From the NCBI GenBank assembly GCA_001970955.1, contig MPUH01000206.1, forward strand, positions 1-64,000: DNA of 64,000 bases, in the 5' to 3' direction. Position 1 is the first letter of the stretch; each line of letters begins with the position of its first letter. Origin of the DNA: Stentor coeruleus. Lineage: Eukaryota; Ciliophora; Heterotrichea; Heterotrichida; Stentoridae. Both the position numbers and the translations under genes were made by a program. This document shows positions 11,701-24,021 of this stretch, one piece after another. Under the pieces are notes generated by a model. The model had not been told where the DNA came from, searched no databases, and saw only the letters and a program-made list of their open reading frames with translations.

Positions 11701-14700
11701 GGATTTAAATCAACACCATTAGGATACGAAGGAGTTAGAAGCTGAGCTTCATAAAGAGCATAGTTTCCTTCTCTCATTAAAAAAGTTGAACTTGTTATAA
11801 GTGTAGAAGTGTCTCTAATAGTCCAACCAGATCCTAAAGTTATCTGCAAAATATAATCAGACTTTGCTGAACAGGATGAAGATGATCCAAGGATTCCATA
11901 ATTTGTGAAATAAATCATGCAATCAACTGATGTATTTAAAATAAATTTCTTAGTAGATGTAAGGTAGATATAGCTAAAAGTTGAGTCAAATACAAATGAA
12001 ACGAGATATTCGCTGAGGAAAAATAAACTTCCAACACTACAAGAATGGAATGAATTTATTACGTATCCTAGTTGGCATGCATCACAATAATTTTGAGCTG
12101 AACATTGAGTACAATGTGCATCTTCACATGGAACACAATACTGATTAGATGAAATGTATTCAGCAGAATCGCATGGCTCACAAAGTGCGTCAATATCATT
12201 AAAACCTAATCCTTCAGCACATAAAATACACTCTTGTCCACTTAAGCAAGTAAGACAAGAGCTATCACAAGTTGTGCAAATTTGAGTTACTGGATGAATA
12301 TATTCGTTTGAATTACAAAGTCCGCAAATCAAATCTCCATCATTGTTGAATCCAAACCCAGGTGCACATGTGATACATGTTGTGGGAGAACTGCATGTTA
12401 GGCAATTTGTATTGCATGCGGTACAAACATAAGTAGTTGGATCTATGTATTCATTTGTATCACAAAATTGGCAATATGATGTTATCCCATTATTAAACCC
12501 ATATCCACTAATACAAGCTGTACAATGAGATAAATCTGTGCATGACAAACATGAAGGATTACATGTCACACAATATTGAGTGGATGGATCTATAAATTCA
12601 TTAGATGAGCATGTAACACATAAATTACTTATTCCAAGTTTAAAACCATATCCAGAAGAACAACTTGTACAAGTAAATTGATCACTACACGTTGAACATT
12701 CTGCAGGACAGTTAGTGCAGATCTGATTTTGATTAACATATTGATTCACATTACAAGGTTCACATAAACCATTTCCTTCAGCAATAAACCCATAAAAATA
12801 TGCACAAGTTAAACAAGAAGTTCCTGATAAACAAGTTGAGCAGCTAGGATCGCATTGAGTGCATATTTGAGTTGATGTATCTGGATATTGACCATTATTA
12901 CAGTTTCCACATAAAGTTCCACTACTTTCTAAGAATCCAAGACCACTTATACAAGTTAAACATGATGATACGCTTGAACATGTAGCACATGATCCATGAC
13001 ATGATGTGCATATATACGAAGTGGGATCTATAAACTCTGAACTATCACAGCTTTCACATAAATAGTCTGCATTATTAAATCCAAGACCACTTGCACATGT
13101 TATACATGTTTGACTATCATAACATGTTGCACATGAAGAAGGACATGGTGTGCAGGCATAAGTAATAGGATGTGTGTACATTCCATTACCACATAAAACA
13201 CAAAGGTTATTTGATGTTTCTGTAAATCCGTAGCCAAAAAGACAAGAAGTGCATGTATTAGCATCTGTACAACTTAGACAATTATTACTACATTGAGTGC
13301 AAGCATATGTTTCTGGATCAATATACTCAAAACTAAGGCATGATTCACATAAAGTAGATCCTCTGAAACCTAAATTACTCGAACAAGTTGTACAGACAAA
13401 TTGAGATGAGCATGTTGCACATGATGAATCGCAAATTGTACAAACATAAGTTGTAGGATTAATGAACTCATTACTATAGCATGTTTCGCAAAGGTTGCTA
13501 ATTTGATAATGAAATCCGAGTCCACTTGCACATTGGATACATGCTTGACTATCGTAACATGTTAAACAGCTTGATGGGCATGTTGTACACATGTATGTGG
13601 TAGAGTGTATATATTCATTACTATCACATATCTGACAAAGATTACCTCCATTAAACCCTAGTCCATTCGCACAAGTAACACAAGATTCTGAATCAAGGCA
13701 GCTTGTGCATGAAATATCGCAAGTAATACAATCATAAGTAACAGTACTCAAAGTTTGGCCATAATTGCAAAAAGGCTTTAAAATGTAAAACCCAAATGAC
13801 ATCATAAAAGCATATACATAATTATAACCATAATTGTAAACAAGATTGTAACAGTTTTGACCCGTGGAATAACACTCCCATTCAATTGCTGTTGAAGTGT
13901 AGAGCTGGAAGAAGTTATATTTAGCAAAGCAACTATTTGTTATAGTTCCAAGTATAGGGTTTTCAAAAAAAGTGTCAATCTCTTCTCCATTAATACCACC
14001 TATATAAGCTATATAACTATAAATATCAGAATTCATTCCATAATAGCCATAAGTATTCATGATTCTTATTGTAATATAGTAAGGGCTGTTAAAATCGCAA
14101 CTTCCTTCACTATAATCACCAGGATTAACACTTAATAATGTTGAAACATAATTATTTGATTCGACAAGATTAGAACTTGATATTGGAATATAAACTCCTG
14201 CTGAAATAAGCCCATTTTTGGATATGGCTAGATAAAAAGAATTTAAATTAGTGTTTACTGTATTGATTTTGCTTGCATAAGATACTGAAGCTCGATCTGA
14301 AGTTTTAAAATGCTCAAGGTAATAATATGCAGCTAAATTGTAATAGTTAAAAAAATCTGTGGTATATTCTTGAGGGTCTAATACTGAATAAGCTGCTCCA
14401 CAAATTGAATAAATATCTTCAATTATTTGATCAGTTGATATTACAAATGGAGGTGTAAAAAGCACAATTACTGCTGAGTGGATATTCAAATAAATTACTG
14501 CTGAGTCTGTATGTGACTCCATAGTTAAACTGCCAAAGGTATACTCTTTAAGCTGGCTTACTAAAAATTCATGAAAAGTGCTAGTCAAAGTCGTGTCAGT
14601 TCCAATCAAATTAACCCCTAAAGGGACATCATTAGTATCACCAATAATCTCATAATACATTTCATAAAATGCTTCATCAACTCTCTGATACCTGTCATGT

Positions 14701-15251
14701 CTTTCACATTTCCAATTTTTTCTATTTAAATATGAATTTTCGCACATTTTAAACGATTTAACCTTACAATTGTTAATCCAATATGAGACTATCCCAACAA
14801 TTTCAAAAGGATCTTGAAGTAAACCTGATTGTAACTTTTCTTTATTGACGACAACAATACCTAAGAGATTTTCTTTATTTTCAGAGCATTTAAAGAATTC
14901 AATATCAAAAAAACTGTAACTTGAAGCTGAAATATATAAAAATGGACCATTTTCGTTTGTCTGTCTAGCAAGATTATCGCAGTCTACTATTTTTCCTGAG
15001 ATTTCTAATGGGAAATCAACTGTTTTAGTGTTGGGATAAGAAAAAACAGTTGTAAAACTCGGCATTGCAAGTAAATCTGGCTCTGCAAGAATTGTAGTTA
15101 AAGGAAAAGATTCTATCATGATCTGATGCGATTCTCTTAGTTCAAAGAGGACATCGCTGAAGTTTTTGCTTAGATCGCAAGATACAAGATGAGAAAGCAT
15201 TAAAAGCCCGAGGGCTGTGATAAGACCAATTTTCTGTTGGATCAATACCAT
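8775..15251 (-). CDS. Large polycystin-1/REJ-like membrane receptor with cysteine-rich repeats
   Basis: A 2158-residue cell-surface protein. Residues 1-26 form a signal peptide ending in VSC. About 26-500 is a unique extracellular region. About 504-1080 holds 12 furin/growth-factor-receptor-like cysteine-rich repeats of about 47 residues (pattern CxxCxxxCxxC...CxxC...GFGF...CxxC). About 1100-1750 is beta-rich, PKD/REJ-like, rich in Ser/Thr. About 1900-1950 is GPS/GAIN-like, with paired Cys and Trp (ECRTYKNMQW...C). One transmembrane helix lies at about 1960-1985, then a charged loop of about 60 residues, then four helices to the end. The 1+4 helix layout recalls the start of polycystin-1, without a PLAT domain. 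Mechanosensory or adhesion roles are only inferred. It lies in tandem with the next minus-strand gene, which has the same layout. Confidence 0.8.
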   Translation of the reverse strand: MVLIQQKIGLITALGLLMLSHLVSCDLSKNFSDVLFELRESHQIMIESFPLTTILAEPDLLAMPSFTTVFSYPNTKTVDFPLEISGKIVDCDNLARQTNENGPFLYISASSYSFFDIEFFKCSENKENLLGIVVVNKEKLQSGLLQDPFEIVGIVSYWINNCKVKSFKMCENSYLNRKNWKCERHDRYQRVDEAFYEMYYEIIGDTNDVPLGVNLIGTDTTLTSTFHEFLVSQLKEYTFGSLTMESHTDSAVIYLNIHSAVIVLFTPPFVISTDQIIEDIYSICGAAYSVLDPQEYTTDFFNYYNLAAYYYLEHFKTSDRASVSYASKINTVNTNLNSFYLAISKNGLISAGVYIPISSSNLVESNNYVSTLLSVNPGDYSEGSCDFNSPYYITIRIMNTYGYYGMNSDIYSYIAYIGGINGEEIDTFFENPILGTITNSCFAKYNFFQLYTSTAIEWECYSTGQNCYNLVYNYGYNYVYAFMMSFGFYILKPFCNYGQTLSTVTYDCITCDISCTSCLDSESCVTCANGLGFNGGNLCQICDSNEYIHSTTYMCTTCPSSCLTCYDSQACIQCASGLGFHYQISNLCETCYSNEFINPTTYVCTICDSSCATCSSQFVCTTCSSNLGFRGSTLCESCLSFEYIDPETYACTQCSNNCLSCTDANTCTSCLFGYGFTETSNNLCVLCGNGMYTHPITYACTPCPSSCATCYDSQTCITCASGLGFNNADYLCESCDSSEFIDPTSYICTSCHGSCATCSSVSSCLTCISGLGFLESSGTLCGNCNNGQYPDTSTQICTQCDPSCSTCLSGTSCLTCAYFYGFIAEGNGLCEPCNVNQYVNQNQICTNCPAECSTCSDQFTCTSCSSGYGFKLGISNLCVTCSSNEFIDPSTQYCVTCNPSCLSCTDLSHCTACISGYGFNNGITSYCQFCDTNEYIDPTTYVCTACNTNCLTCSSPTTCITCAPGFGFNNDGDLICGLCNSNEYIHPVTQICTTCDSSCLTCLSGQECILCAEGLGFNDIDALCEPCDSAEYISSNQYCVPCEDAHCTQCSAQNYCDACQLGYVINSFHSCSVGSLFFLSEYLVSFVFDSTFSYIYLTSTKKFILNTSVDCMIYFTNYGILGSSSSCSAKSDYILQITLGSGWTIRDTSTLITSSTFLMREGNYALYEAQLLTPSYPNGVDLNPHARISGNSKVWFSCSSQSESIYSSSQSYGIGASSFNYLWSISESSITLQDSDKSDCKVIIPSATTLTSFQISLAIKNFLEFSSTIVYTVAILSDNGISFKLDTGEQSSYKRSQSFIIIPVNIDSCGLSGTISYIWTLSGYTGSSIALGLSKLSIPKQTLEYGEHIISLNIILTGSVNLSGTSTTKITITSSDLVAIINKGNQEISDSLDFTAIGSLSYDPDGYSLSYSWTSSIITSTQASSSITILKSNFQSLSSFDLTLTVTHTETSRSSSTKITLTIKPSLAVSVSIISPGSKVRRSNYVVLNAKVVPTSTVSSISLLWTQSSGIIIPYTPLYYTYLTIPPNTLTSGISYSFIVTTTVIASSVSATATGEIFFRVNIGPNCPNIPTISPNTNMYAITTKFTISIKGCVDGDTEDIPLKYKFSGINGAKTLALTTASENSVTTGFRLSSGITAIEYTICDTMSDCTTSRSASFTLLNARRLLRDEESLVEDYKQFIITQDLLSVIIMFLDQYEIPEVLLDLMWNDFTNHMAHEMLDSDYTEELTSIILMFLNDNQSSQFMINRLPKYTDFLILSLNKADYINKNAESQLLTISEIILNLSDNIETITKLKEILHKLLVYKKVPGFQGFTYQNPESISIYIAENFATGLVLDIIELGENNIKVGSLSDDPYQILTLEFMSFGQKGIPNIINLSIFSNKAFDGQEIIEHDMKNIDLIEGDIIVTMKTYDLEEFECRTYKNMQWVNEDCVIISHKSGKAQISLLKSGLYSLFDPTSISLSFGPLYLITSLIAALAIIMPFLVYFDSKAAYLSIPTQNLTVDKKSDRDDTSLNLEKPKVEKETLIRLHLTVSIFYYDKMTNRAKKILILFSNIVFEICLQNLIFSYLNLHPVIVGLVSVMITFLPFVINMILANREGVARSIVMIIISLLMIAMSLIVTALVPSRDGWVYALLAGLGFEFYVSQIIVMIVKRAISKN

Positions 15252-16429
15252 ATTATTAAAGGAATACCATTAAAATTTCCTAGAGCTATAGAGAAATTTA
15301 CATTCAGATTACTTAATATTTTATTCATGACGATTTTCAATTGAAAATTTTAAAGCCTGTAAGTATCTTAATATAAGGGTGTGTTTATTAGGTTTTTGAT
15401 GAAAGAGTCAATATTCAAAAAAAAAGATTTAGGAAAAGCACTTTAGGATGAGTCATTAAAGAAACCTATCGTAAATAAGGAAGGAGATTTAGTTAGGTTT
15501 AGGGAAATTCTGATTCATCTTCAGTAAGTTTGACTTGATATACAAGCTATGATATTTTTATCGAATATTTACTACTCTTCTGTTTCTAGAATGTTTATAT
15601 TTTATAAAGGTATTCACTTGAAATAATATCAAAGTGATTAAAATCTTAGACCACTAGGAACAGTTAATTAAATAATTAAGTCAACAAAGAAGAAGCAGGA
15701 ATTGTATTTCGATTTGAATAAACTATTTAAAATTTAAAGAAGACACATAATAGTGTTAGAAAAGGAAATAATCAAAGAAGAAACAAGCGTGAAATATAAA
15801 CGAAGGGTAAAGAACTACTTCGGTGTATAATTTAATCACAAATTTGCATAGGATTTTATGATAGTACTTAATTGTAATAAAAATGATTAACCTTTATAGT
15901 TCTTAGTTTAAATAATTTATGAAAATTTAATTTTTATCTAATATTTGATTTTTCAAAAGTAAACTAGTGATTTTTTGCATAAAATATTGATTTTTATAAC
16001 TAAATAACTTTGATTAATGATATTCTACATTTTCATTAGTATCTAAAAATAAAGTAATATAATTAGCTTAAACAAACTTTTAAGTATTAGTTATATATAT
16101 TCACATTACATGAATTAGATTCAAAATTCAAATTTTCTTATTGGAAAAATATAAATACCAATCTTAGTGAAATTTTTATTTCGTATAAGAATTAGTATTT
16201 AGCTTATTCTCTTCACATTCNTGAAATTTTTATTTCGTATAAGAATTAGTATTTAGCTTATTCTCTTCACATTCTACATGGCATTAAAAACAAAACTATA
16301 AAATATTTCTAAACTAAATCACTCTACATAGAATCATTTATATATTAAAATTTAATATATAATAAACCATAATCCAAAATCAAGTCCTAAAATTCTTAAA
16401 ATTTAACTATCCCAGCTATTTTAAAAACT
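15252..16429. other. Intergenic between the two receptor genes
   Basis: No gene is seen. Bases 15252-15800 are relatively G-rich (5' flank of the receptor at 8775-15251). Bases 16290-16429 are C-rich (3' flank of the next one). A single N at 16221 sits between two 53-base copies. Confidence 0.5.
16168..16274. repeat. 53-bp direct duplication around a single N (assembly seam)
   Basis: Bases 16168-16220 recur at 16222-16274, separated by one N. This is the same arrangement as at seven other sites in the window and most likely an unmerged contig overlap. Confidence 0.85.
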
Positions 16430-19400
16430 TTATTTGGCTAGACTGAGCTTGACCTCAATCCTTTGGTTTTTTTCTATATTCTGATCTTTAAACTCAAATG
16501 AAAAATCATCTAAACCCACCTTTGAAATATTCAGCTTCTGTGTTTCAGGTATAATTTTCTTTCTTGAATCCTCAGTTTGTGAATTATGAAATTTCCACAT
16601 AAGAAAAGCTAAGCATATTTCTAATACTAATTGCAAAGTAAAAAAGATAAAATAATTGACAATCCAATAAAATGCGTATTGACAACAATAATAAATTGCC
16701 ATAAACATAATCCCAGCTGCACCACAGACTGAAAATCCTAGGGCGATGATTTTTGTTATTAAAAATGCTTTATTAGATACTTTCTTACTAAATAAGAAAT
16801 AATAAATTGGAAAAGCAAAAATCTGAGTTGAAACCCAGGCAATAGCTCCATAGTAAATTTCACTGATTTTAAAATTCCCATATGTTTTATTTGAACTTTC
16901 AAAAATCTGAAAAAGAATACCAATACCAAATATCATTATTATATTAGTTGAACACATATATAATATTGATGATACTCTTTTACTATTAATTTGGCGGATA
17001 AAAATACTTGCTATTGGATAAAAAACATATTTATTTGGATGTTTAATATCATCTTTATGATTTTTGTCAATACTTTTCAATGAAAAAAATAATAGCATTG
17101 ATACCATCAGCCAGGCACTTGTAATTGCAATAGGCCCAGCACTAATTCCACAATATTTACTTGGGGCTTTTTCATAAACTTTGAATGTTGATTGATGAGA
17201 TAAACTTATAGTAATTTTATTATCTGCGATTTTAGAAATAGAACACCCGCTAGTTTCCCAAGTTTTATCATTAAGCAAATATGCGCATTCATAATGTTTT
17301 TTAGATGAAAAAGTCCCAATAATAGTAACACTTATAGTATCAGCGTTTAATTTAGTATTTTTTCTTTTAGTAAGAGTAAGTTTATTATTTATATAAGTCC
17401 CTGATGTATAAAAACTTACATCAAAAGCAACTTCGCTAGCAGTTGGATGGATAAGGAATTCAATATCATAAATTGCATTCATGTCTAAAACTATAGAATT
17501 AGGGATTATAATTGAATTTTTACCAATAGAAATACTTTGTTTTGTTAAAGATGATGCTAGGATTCGAATAGAGAAGATAAATACATCAGAATTTTTGGAT
17601 AAAGGAAGAGAGAAGGGAAGTGTTACTTGGGAATAAAGGTCAATAGTGGAACTGATTGTTTGAAATAATGTTTTATAATCAAGAATATTTGATAGTTTTC
17701 CTAGTAATGTTGATATCACTGAAATCTGAGTTGAATTTAGTGTTTGTTGGTTTTCTAAGACTACATAATTTATAAGTTTTATTATTGAAGTTGCGTTTCC
17801 TGGAGAAATAAACTTGATTTGAGTAATGATTGAACTTAAGCAACTGTTTAAAAGATCTAAAAGTTTTTTTGTAAGTTTTTGTGATTTAAAATAACCTTCC
17901 ATATGGAGGTAAATAAAATCCCAGTCGTTTTGGGTTGTTATCATATTTGAATAATATATTACTGCATTTGGAATCGATACAAACTTCAAATCACTAGTAA
18001 ATTCCTTAACCATATCTTCATGTTTCCTCTCCCCAGAAGGTATTTTATTCTCTACAATACTGCAAGATGCCTTATTACAGTTTTCTACAACAACTTTTTT
18101 ACACTTTGAAGGAATTAACACATAATCAGAACCTTTAAAACTTTCTGGTGCAAGCCACAAAATAGAATTATCAGAAGTTTTACATCCGAATTGATAAGTT
18201 AAAGGATAACTTTCTGAATCACATAATTTTACCATAATAAACCATTTTGTATCTAAAAATTCAATAGTTGGAATTTCACAAATAAGGATTTTAGGTTGAA
18301 TAAAATATATAAAAGCAGTAATAGTATTTCCTGAACTGGGTAAAGCTGTTAATGAAATATTATAAACTGTATTTACTGTCATTTTCTTTTTAGGAATACT
18401 TATAAAAGAGTATTCTGTATAAGAAATATCTGAAATATTCGGATAAATCTCCCAAACAAACTTAGGATTTGTTATACCTATTGTAACACTAGAACAAGCA
18501 ATATTTTCAATAGAATAATCTTCAACACAGTTTATAGAAATTTGCCCATTAGCAAGACCATCAACATAAAGTCTAATAATTTGACTTTTGATTTTATTAT
18601 CAGTTTTAGCTGTTATGTTAAATGTATAATAAGCTCCATTTCTTAAAATATCTTTATTAACAACCATTTTAAAATTCTCAATGGTTATGTTTAGTATTTC
18701 ACCAAATTTGTCTTTGCAATATTCGTTTTCTTCAAAACACACCCATTCAATTGAGATTATTGAATCTGATGAATCTGGATCTATAATTATAGCTGTTATA
18801 ATTAAATCTTGAGTTTTGGTAATCGTACCCGAAGATTTATCGAGTTGAATTATTAAATCATTAGATTTTATGTTTAAACTAATTGTTTTTGACACTTCAT
18901 AAAAATCAGGTTCTATTATAGCTGTGAGTTTAAAAACATGATGACTTCCAGTTTTAAAGGTATTTGGAGGTATTAATAAGGAACTTGGATTTGAACTGTT
19001 AAAAATAATAGAGTTTAAATCAAAATCATTATTTGACATATATTCCCATATAAATGTAATTTGACCATTTTGACCACAGGAATCTTCGATATACCCTTGA
19101 ATAAAAATTGTATCTGAATATAGAAATGATGTATCATCAGGAATACTAAATCCTATTACTAGATGATTTTCTGATGTTATGGTTATTGAAATAGTCTCAT
19201 TCGCATATGTATTATATGTCAAGTCTTTTGCTATACATATGATTTCTAGGATTCCTTCTTGTAAATAAATAAATTTGATTTCAATTTTGTAGGATTTTAT
19301 TGAACTTATAGATGAGTTTATATCTGGATTATATGGGTTTACTATCCATTGATACTCATAATTATTGTTATTTTGTGTATTTGAAATGATAATATTATCT

Positions 19401-21151
19401 TTTTTACATAATAAATACACGAAAGATGGACCTTTTAATTGAATTTTTGGCTTTGAGATTGTTGAAGATAGAATTTCTATATTCAGAAAACTTTTATATT
19501 GATTGCATTGCTGTTCATATGGAGTAAGGGTATTATTCAATCCTATCACAAACGTGTCTCCATCAAGAATAGTACTAAAGCTTATCAACATAACTTTTAA
19601 ATCTACCCAGATGCATTCTATAAAAAATTCATTCAGATAATCTGGAAGAAATAAACGATACCCACAGTTAACTTCAGAACTTTCTATAACAAGTGTTGGA
19701 AATGTAATACTAATACTTTTAAAACCTTCATTATAACTTCCTAAAACACTAGTTTCTGAAAAAGCATTAAAACATTCTCTTAAACAATCATTTCCACTTT
19801 GTGCATATCCATCAATACACTTACAATAAACATCAACATTAACACTATTTTTAGTACAAATACATGTTCCATCGACTATATTTGCTAAAGGTACACATTC
19901 AATACAAATATCATTTACTTTTTCTAAACATATAGAATCTAATATATAAACATCAATTGAATTTGATATAACAGTTTTTAAATCAATATCTGTAAATGCT
20001 GATAATGTTGTAGTACCAGAAGTGTCAAATGATACTTGAAGAAGTGCTTCACCAGTTGTAGATTTTGCACTTTTTGTTCCAACTATTTCTATACTAGAAG
20101 ATAAAATAGTGACAAAAGTTGAAAATGTTATATTTGATTCTGAAGGCCCAAAGAAATTTACTTTTATATCGATTTCTTTTCCTTTTTTAATGTAAATTGA
20201 TTCTAAAATTATGTTTATTAAATCAACTCCGGTTATTGTTATAAAATTTTCTGATACAAATGGTTCTATGCAAACACCTTTAATATTTACTTTATATACT
20301 CCATTAGAGTTTATGATCAAATTTGAAAATAATACTATGCCAGATGATATTTTTTTTGCAGTGTTGCCTATAATGAAAGTATCTGGAGTCAAACTTAAAT
20401 GAATTTCACATTCAAGACCTGAAGGAATAGTCATTTCCTCATCTTCAAAAGCTGAAAATAAAAAATCAAGTGAGGTTTTAATACTGACTGGCTAAATAAA
20501 CTTTACATAAGTATTTAAAAATTCAATTGAATTATAAGTAAGCTTATAAACGTTGATAATCACACCATCAATAATTGTCACAAATGGATCCATGCTAAAA
20601 TACAGCATTAAACGCTTTTCTCCAGATGTAAAAAATGATACAGATATCGACCCTATACTAGGAGCCGGGAATTCATAATTTAATTCAAAAATTTCACCGC
20701 TTACCATAAGTGCAGTAGTAAAATCTAAAGCAAAAAAAGCTGGCATTGAGCAATTATACTCAATAATTACTTCTTGATTTTGTTGAGCGGTGGAATATTT
20801 TGGTGTTACAATTGAAAATAGCGTCATAGAAAATGGATAATATAAAATTTCTGTAATTAATTCGCACCCACTGCACGAAAGAGACAATGAATATTCGCCT
20901 TTTTTTGAAGGTATGAAAATACCATGATAGATGCCTGTAAAAGAAACTGAAGGATAAAATATAAATGATTCCGCAGGATTTATCTCAACATATAACATTT
21001 TGGGTGTATTGATAATATTGTTTTTTTCATCAACAAGCGTAAAATTAAGAAATGCTTCGTTTAATTCGTTTATGCCAAAGTAAAGATCAGAGAAAGTTAA
21101 AAGTGCATTGGTTTTGCATAGCAGAAATACAAAAATAAGTCTTATTACCAT
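16430..21151 (-). CDS. Polycystin-1/REJ-like membrane receptor, two exons
   Basis: Two open frames join through a 15-nt intron at 20492-20506 (GTAAAGTTTATTTAG) to give 1568 residues with no frame break. Without splicing, the first exon ends after 219 residues. Exon 1 starts with a signal peptide (MVIRLIFVFLLCKTNA). A short cysteine cluster lies near residue 420 (about 19900-19760), then a long beta-rich PKD/REJ-like ectodomain with many N-glycosylation sites. A GPS/GAIN-like segment follows (HYECAYLLNDKTWETSGC). One transmembrane helix, a loop of about 40 residues and four more helices come next, then a charged tail. It matches the neighbour at 8775-15251 in layout but has no long cysteine repeat block. 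The two are probably an old tandem duplication. Confidence 0.8.
20492..20506 (-). other. 15-nt intron in the receptor gene
   Basis: GTAAAGTTTATTTAG on the minus strand carries an in-frame TAG. Removing it joins ...LNTY to PVSIKTSLDFLFSAFEDEE without changing frame. The size and GT...AG ends fit heterotrich introns. Confidence 0.9.
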
Positions 21152-24021
21152 ATTTTATATTAGCATCTGCTATCTAAATAACTATGTCACTACAATTATT
21201 ACATAAATTTCCATAAAAAATTGTTTTTATTCATTTTTTGGTTGTTTTCGATATATTTTATAAAAATTCTTGTTTTAAAGTTCAAAAAGCTTTTCTCTTA
21301 AATAAAAATTCGAATGTTCCTATAATCATCAAAGCTAAATACTTACAAATGCCATAAAATAAATTTCAGGAATATAAAAATATTTGGGATTTCAATTGGA
21401 AAAATCTCTTTTTCAAATGAAATTTATAGGCAAAAACATCGACCTTGGCTTAATGATTTTATGTTTTTTATATTTTATATACATTACAAGCCCTAACTGT
21501 TTAAAATTAAACAGTTTTTCTATATATATTTCCTAGAATAAAATTTTTTTTCATAGTACAAAATACCAATTTTAAAAAGTAAAGGTTTTTTGTCTTGAAA
21601 CGATTTCTCAAAAGTGATTTCGATAATAAACTAAGCTTTTTTAAAGAAAAACTCAGATTTAAACATGATATTGTTTCTTGTGTATTTTTTTCTAAACAAA
21701 AACTGGGGTGAATTTGTATATTAGTTTATCTTGCTATTATCTTTAAGGCACTAGCCAATTATTTATAAAAATCTTGAAATAAATTATAAGATTATTGATA
21801 TACCATGTGATAACAAAAGAGCATTGTTATTATCTAAAATGATGAATATAAGAGAAAATATAATCTTAGTCTGTAAAGTAAATGGCATCTAGATTGTAGG
21901 AAGTGTTGAAAATACTGAAAATGTTTAGGAAAAATAATATCTTGACTTAGTAAAAAATAAACCCACTTATCAAAAATCATGTTATTAAGTAATTATTTTA
22001 AAAGACTAAAAATTTGAAATTAACTATGAATTATTTTTAGCAATTTAATCTAATCAAAAATTATAATAACACTGTAACAGGTACTACAATTATTACTATT
22101 AAAGGAATATCTAATTGTATAAAACATCTTATAATTCTATTAATAGAAATGTTAATATTCAACTTTATCCTAGCTTATATTTATATATATAAGAAGATGA
22201 ATAAGAATATTTTTATGATAAATTTATTAAGTATAAAAAATAACTGATTTAAAAAGTATATGTATCAACAAAATAATTAATAATAAGGTTAATGTATTAG
22301 TTGAATTTAAATAACAAATAAATCAATACAAGTATAAGTTCAAATGTTTTTTTATAACTATTAAATATTGCAAAAAGTAAAAATACAAATAATTTGCCAT
22401 GGAGTGTCGATAAGAGATATAAATAATCAATAAGTTCATAGAAGAAAGGTAATGAAAGTAATACAATAACACAAAAAATGGTTAAAGGAAAACAGAATAA
22501 TTTGAAATTACATCTAAGGAACAAAAATATTAGAACTGGAATTCGAAAAATACTGGAAATATGATATTAAAAAGTTCCAGTAAAACTATAGATCATTTAT
22601 AGCATTTGCGATTATATTATTATAGAAAAAAACTACATACACCAACTTAGTTTGTATTTTAAAATTTATATTATATACAAAAGAAATAGTCTATAATAAA
22701 GATCATAATAAAAGACTGGTACCATCATAATAAGAGTTATTGCAAGATTAATATTATAAACTAGTCTGAATCCTATAATGTGCAACAGAATGCAATAAAT
22801 AAATTGCTTCTAAAGCTAATAATCTTTCATTTTATGCTTTATAAATCTAATTAATAAATTCCCAGTAGTTAAATCATTAACCCTAACATAAAAGTAAACA
22901 TAAAGTAATCATAATAAATGATTTTACAGTTTTGAATTTTATCTTTGTCTAAAAAGCCAAAAGTTTAAGGAATTTCCTATATAATTTTTTCAACTTTTTT
23001 ATCTTTATAGTCAGGCACTTAGAAGATATTATTAATTATATTAAATTCTTTGTTAGCAATGAAGACTTCTTTGGAATCTAGTATATTATCAAAAATATGC
23101 ACTTATTTTTTATATAAATTAAAAGAATGAGCAAATAGGAAGTATTAGAGGGTTAATGATATAATTTTCATTTAGAAGAAAAAGAAGGTTTGTTTGGGAT
23201 GATAAAAGATGTGACTATATAGAAAGATAAGTATAATCTTGGGTTGCTCCATATAAAGAAATGAAAATTATAATTATAATATACTATAAAGATGAATAAT
23301 CTATATAATTTTAAGTTGCATAGGGATAGGATTTAAACACAACTGTGGGAAAAGAGATGAAAACAACTTCGCTGTATATACCCTTAATTAGAAATTCACA
23401 CATTTTTTACCTTTTAGCATAAATTAGTAAGGACTATAAGCTATGTGACAAATTTAAACCTAAAATTATGATATAAAAAACTTCCCAAGCTAAAGTGATT
23501 TAGCACTTTATTGATCTGATTTCTATATTATATACTTCGAGGCCAAAAAAAAATACATCTTATATAAAATCTAATAGAAAAAGTGCTATATCTTTAAATA
23601 TGCCTATTTTTTCTATAATTATTATATTAAGCCAATAAAATTGTCTAGTAGCTTACAAGCATCTGACGAATATTTTTGATTCAGAATAAAGCATCGTTCT
23701 TATAATAATCATAAAAAAATAACACTGCTGAAAAAGGAATTAAGGATAATCTTATAGACATTCTATAAAATTATCTTATTTAAAGAATCAGCATAACTCA
23801 CACCATCTCTCTATATCCAAAAGTCAACAAACAATATAATAATAAATACACTTACTCTAAGCTTTAAAACTATATTTAATTTCCCATACAATTAAACTTA
23901 AATATAATCATAATTTTAATATTTACAAGAAATTTTTATTAATAAACTATTCAAATCTAAAAATATATTCCTTTATTTATCCTAAGCCTTAATTTTATTA
24001 TATAAATTAGTATTAGCCATT
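21152..24021. other. 2.9-kb intergenic region without an intact gene
   Basis: No intact frame, tRNA or repeat array is seen. A perfect 10-bp inverted repeat with a 2-base centre lies at 21495-21516. Around 23160-23420 the plus strand has short coding-like stretches broken by many stops (for example SWVAPYKEMK), perhaps an old relic. Bases 23780-24021 are C-rich, the usual 5' flank of a plus-strand gene. Confidence 0.4.

Noticed and set aside
12010-13740. DNA tandem repeat or satellite
   Set aside because: The periodicity is at protein level (12 cysteine-rich repeats of about 47 residues) and the nucleotide copies are strongly diverged. It is coding sequence.
23160-23420. Gene relic on the plus strand
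   Set aside because: A few coding-like words (SWVAPYKEMK) are not enough. Stops are too dense and no family is recognisable, so I left it as a remark within the gap entry.
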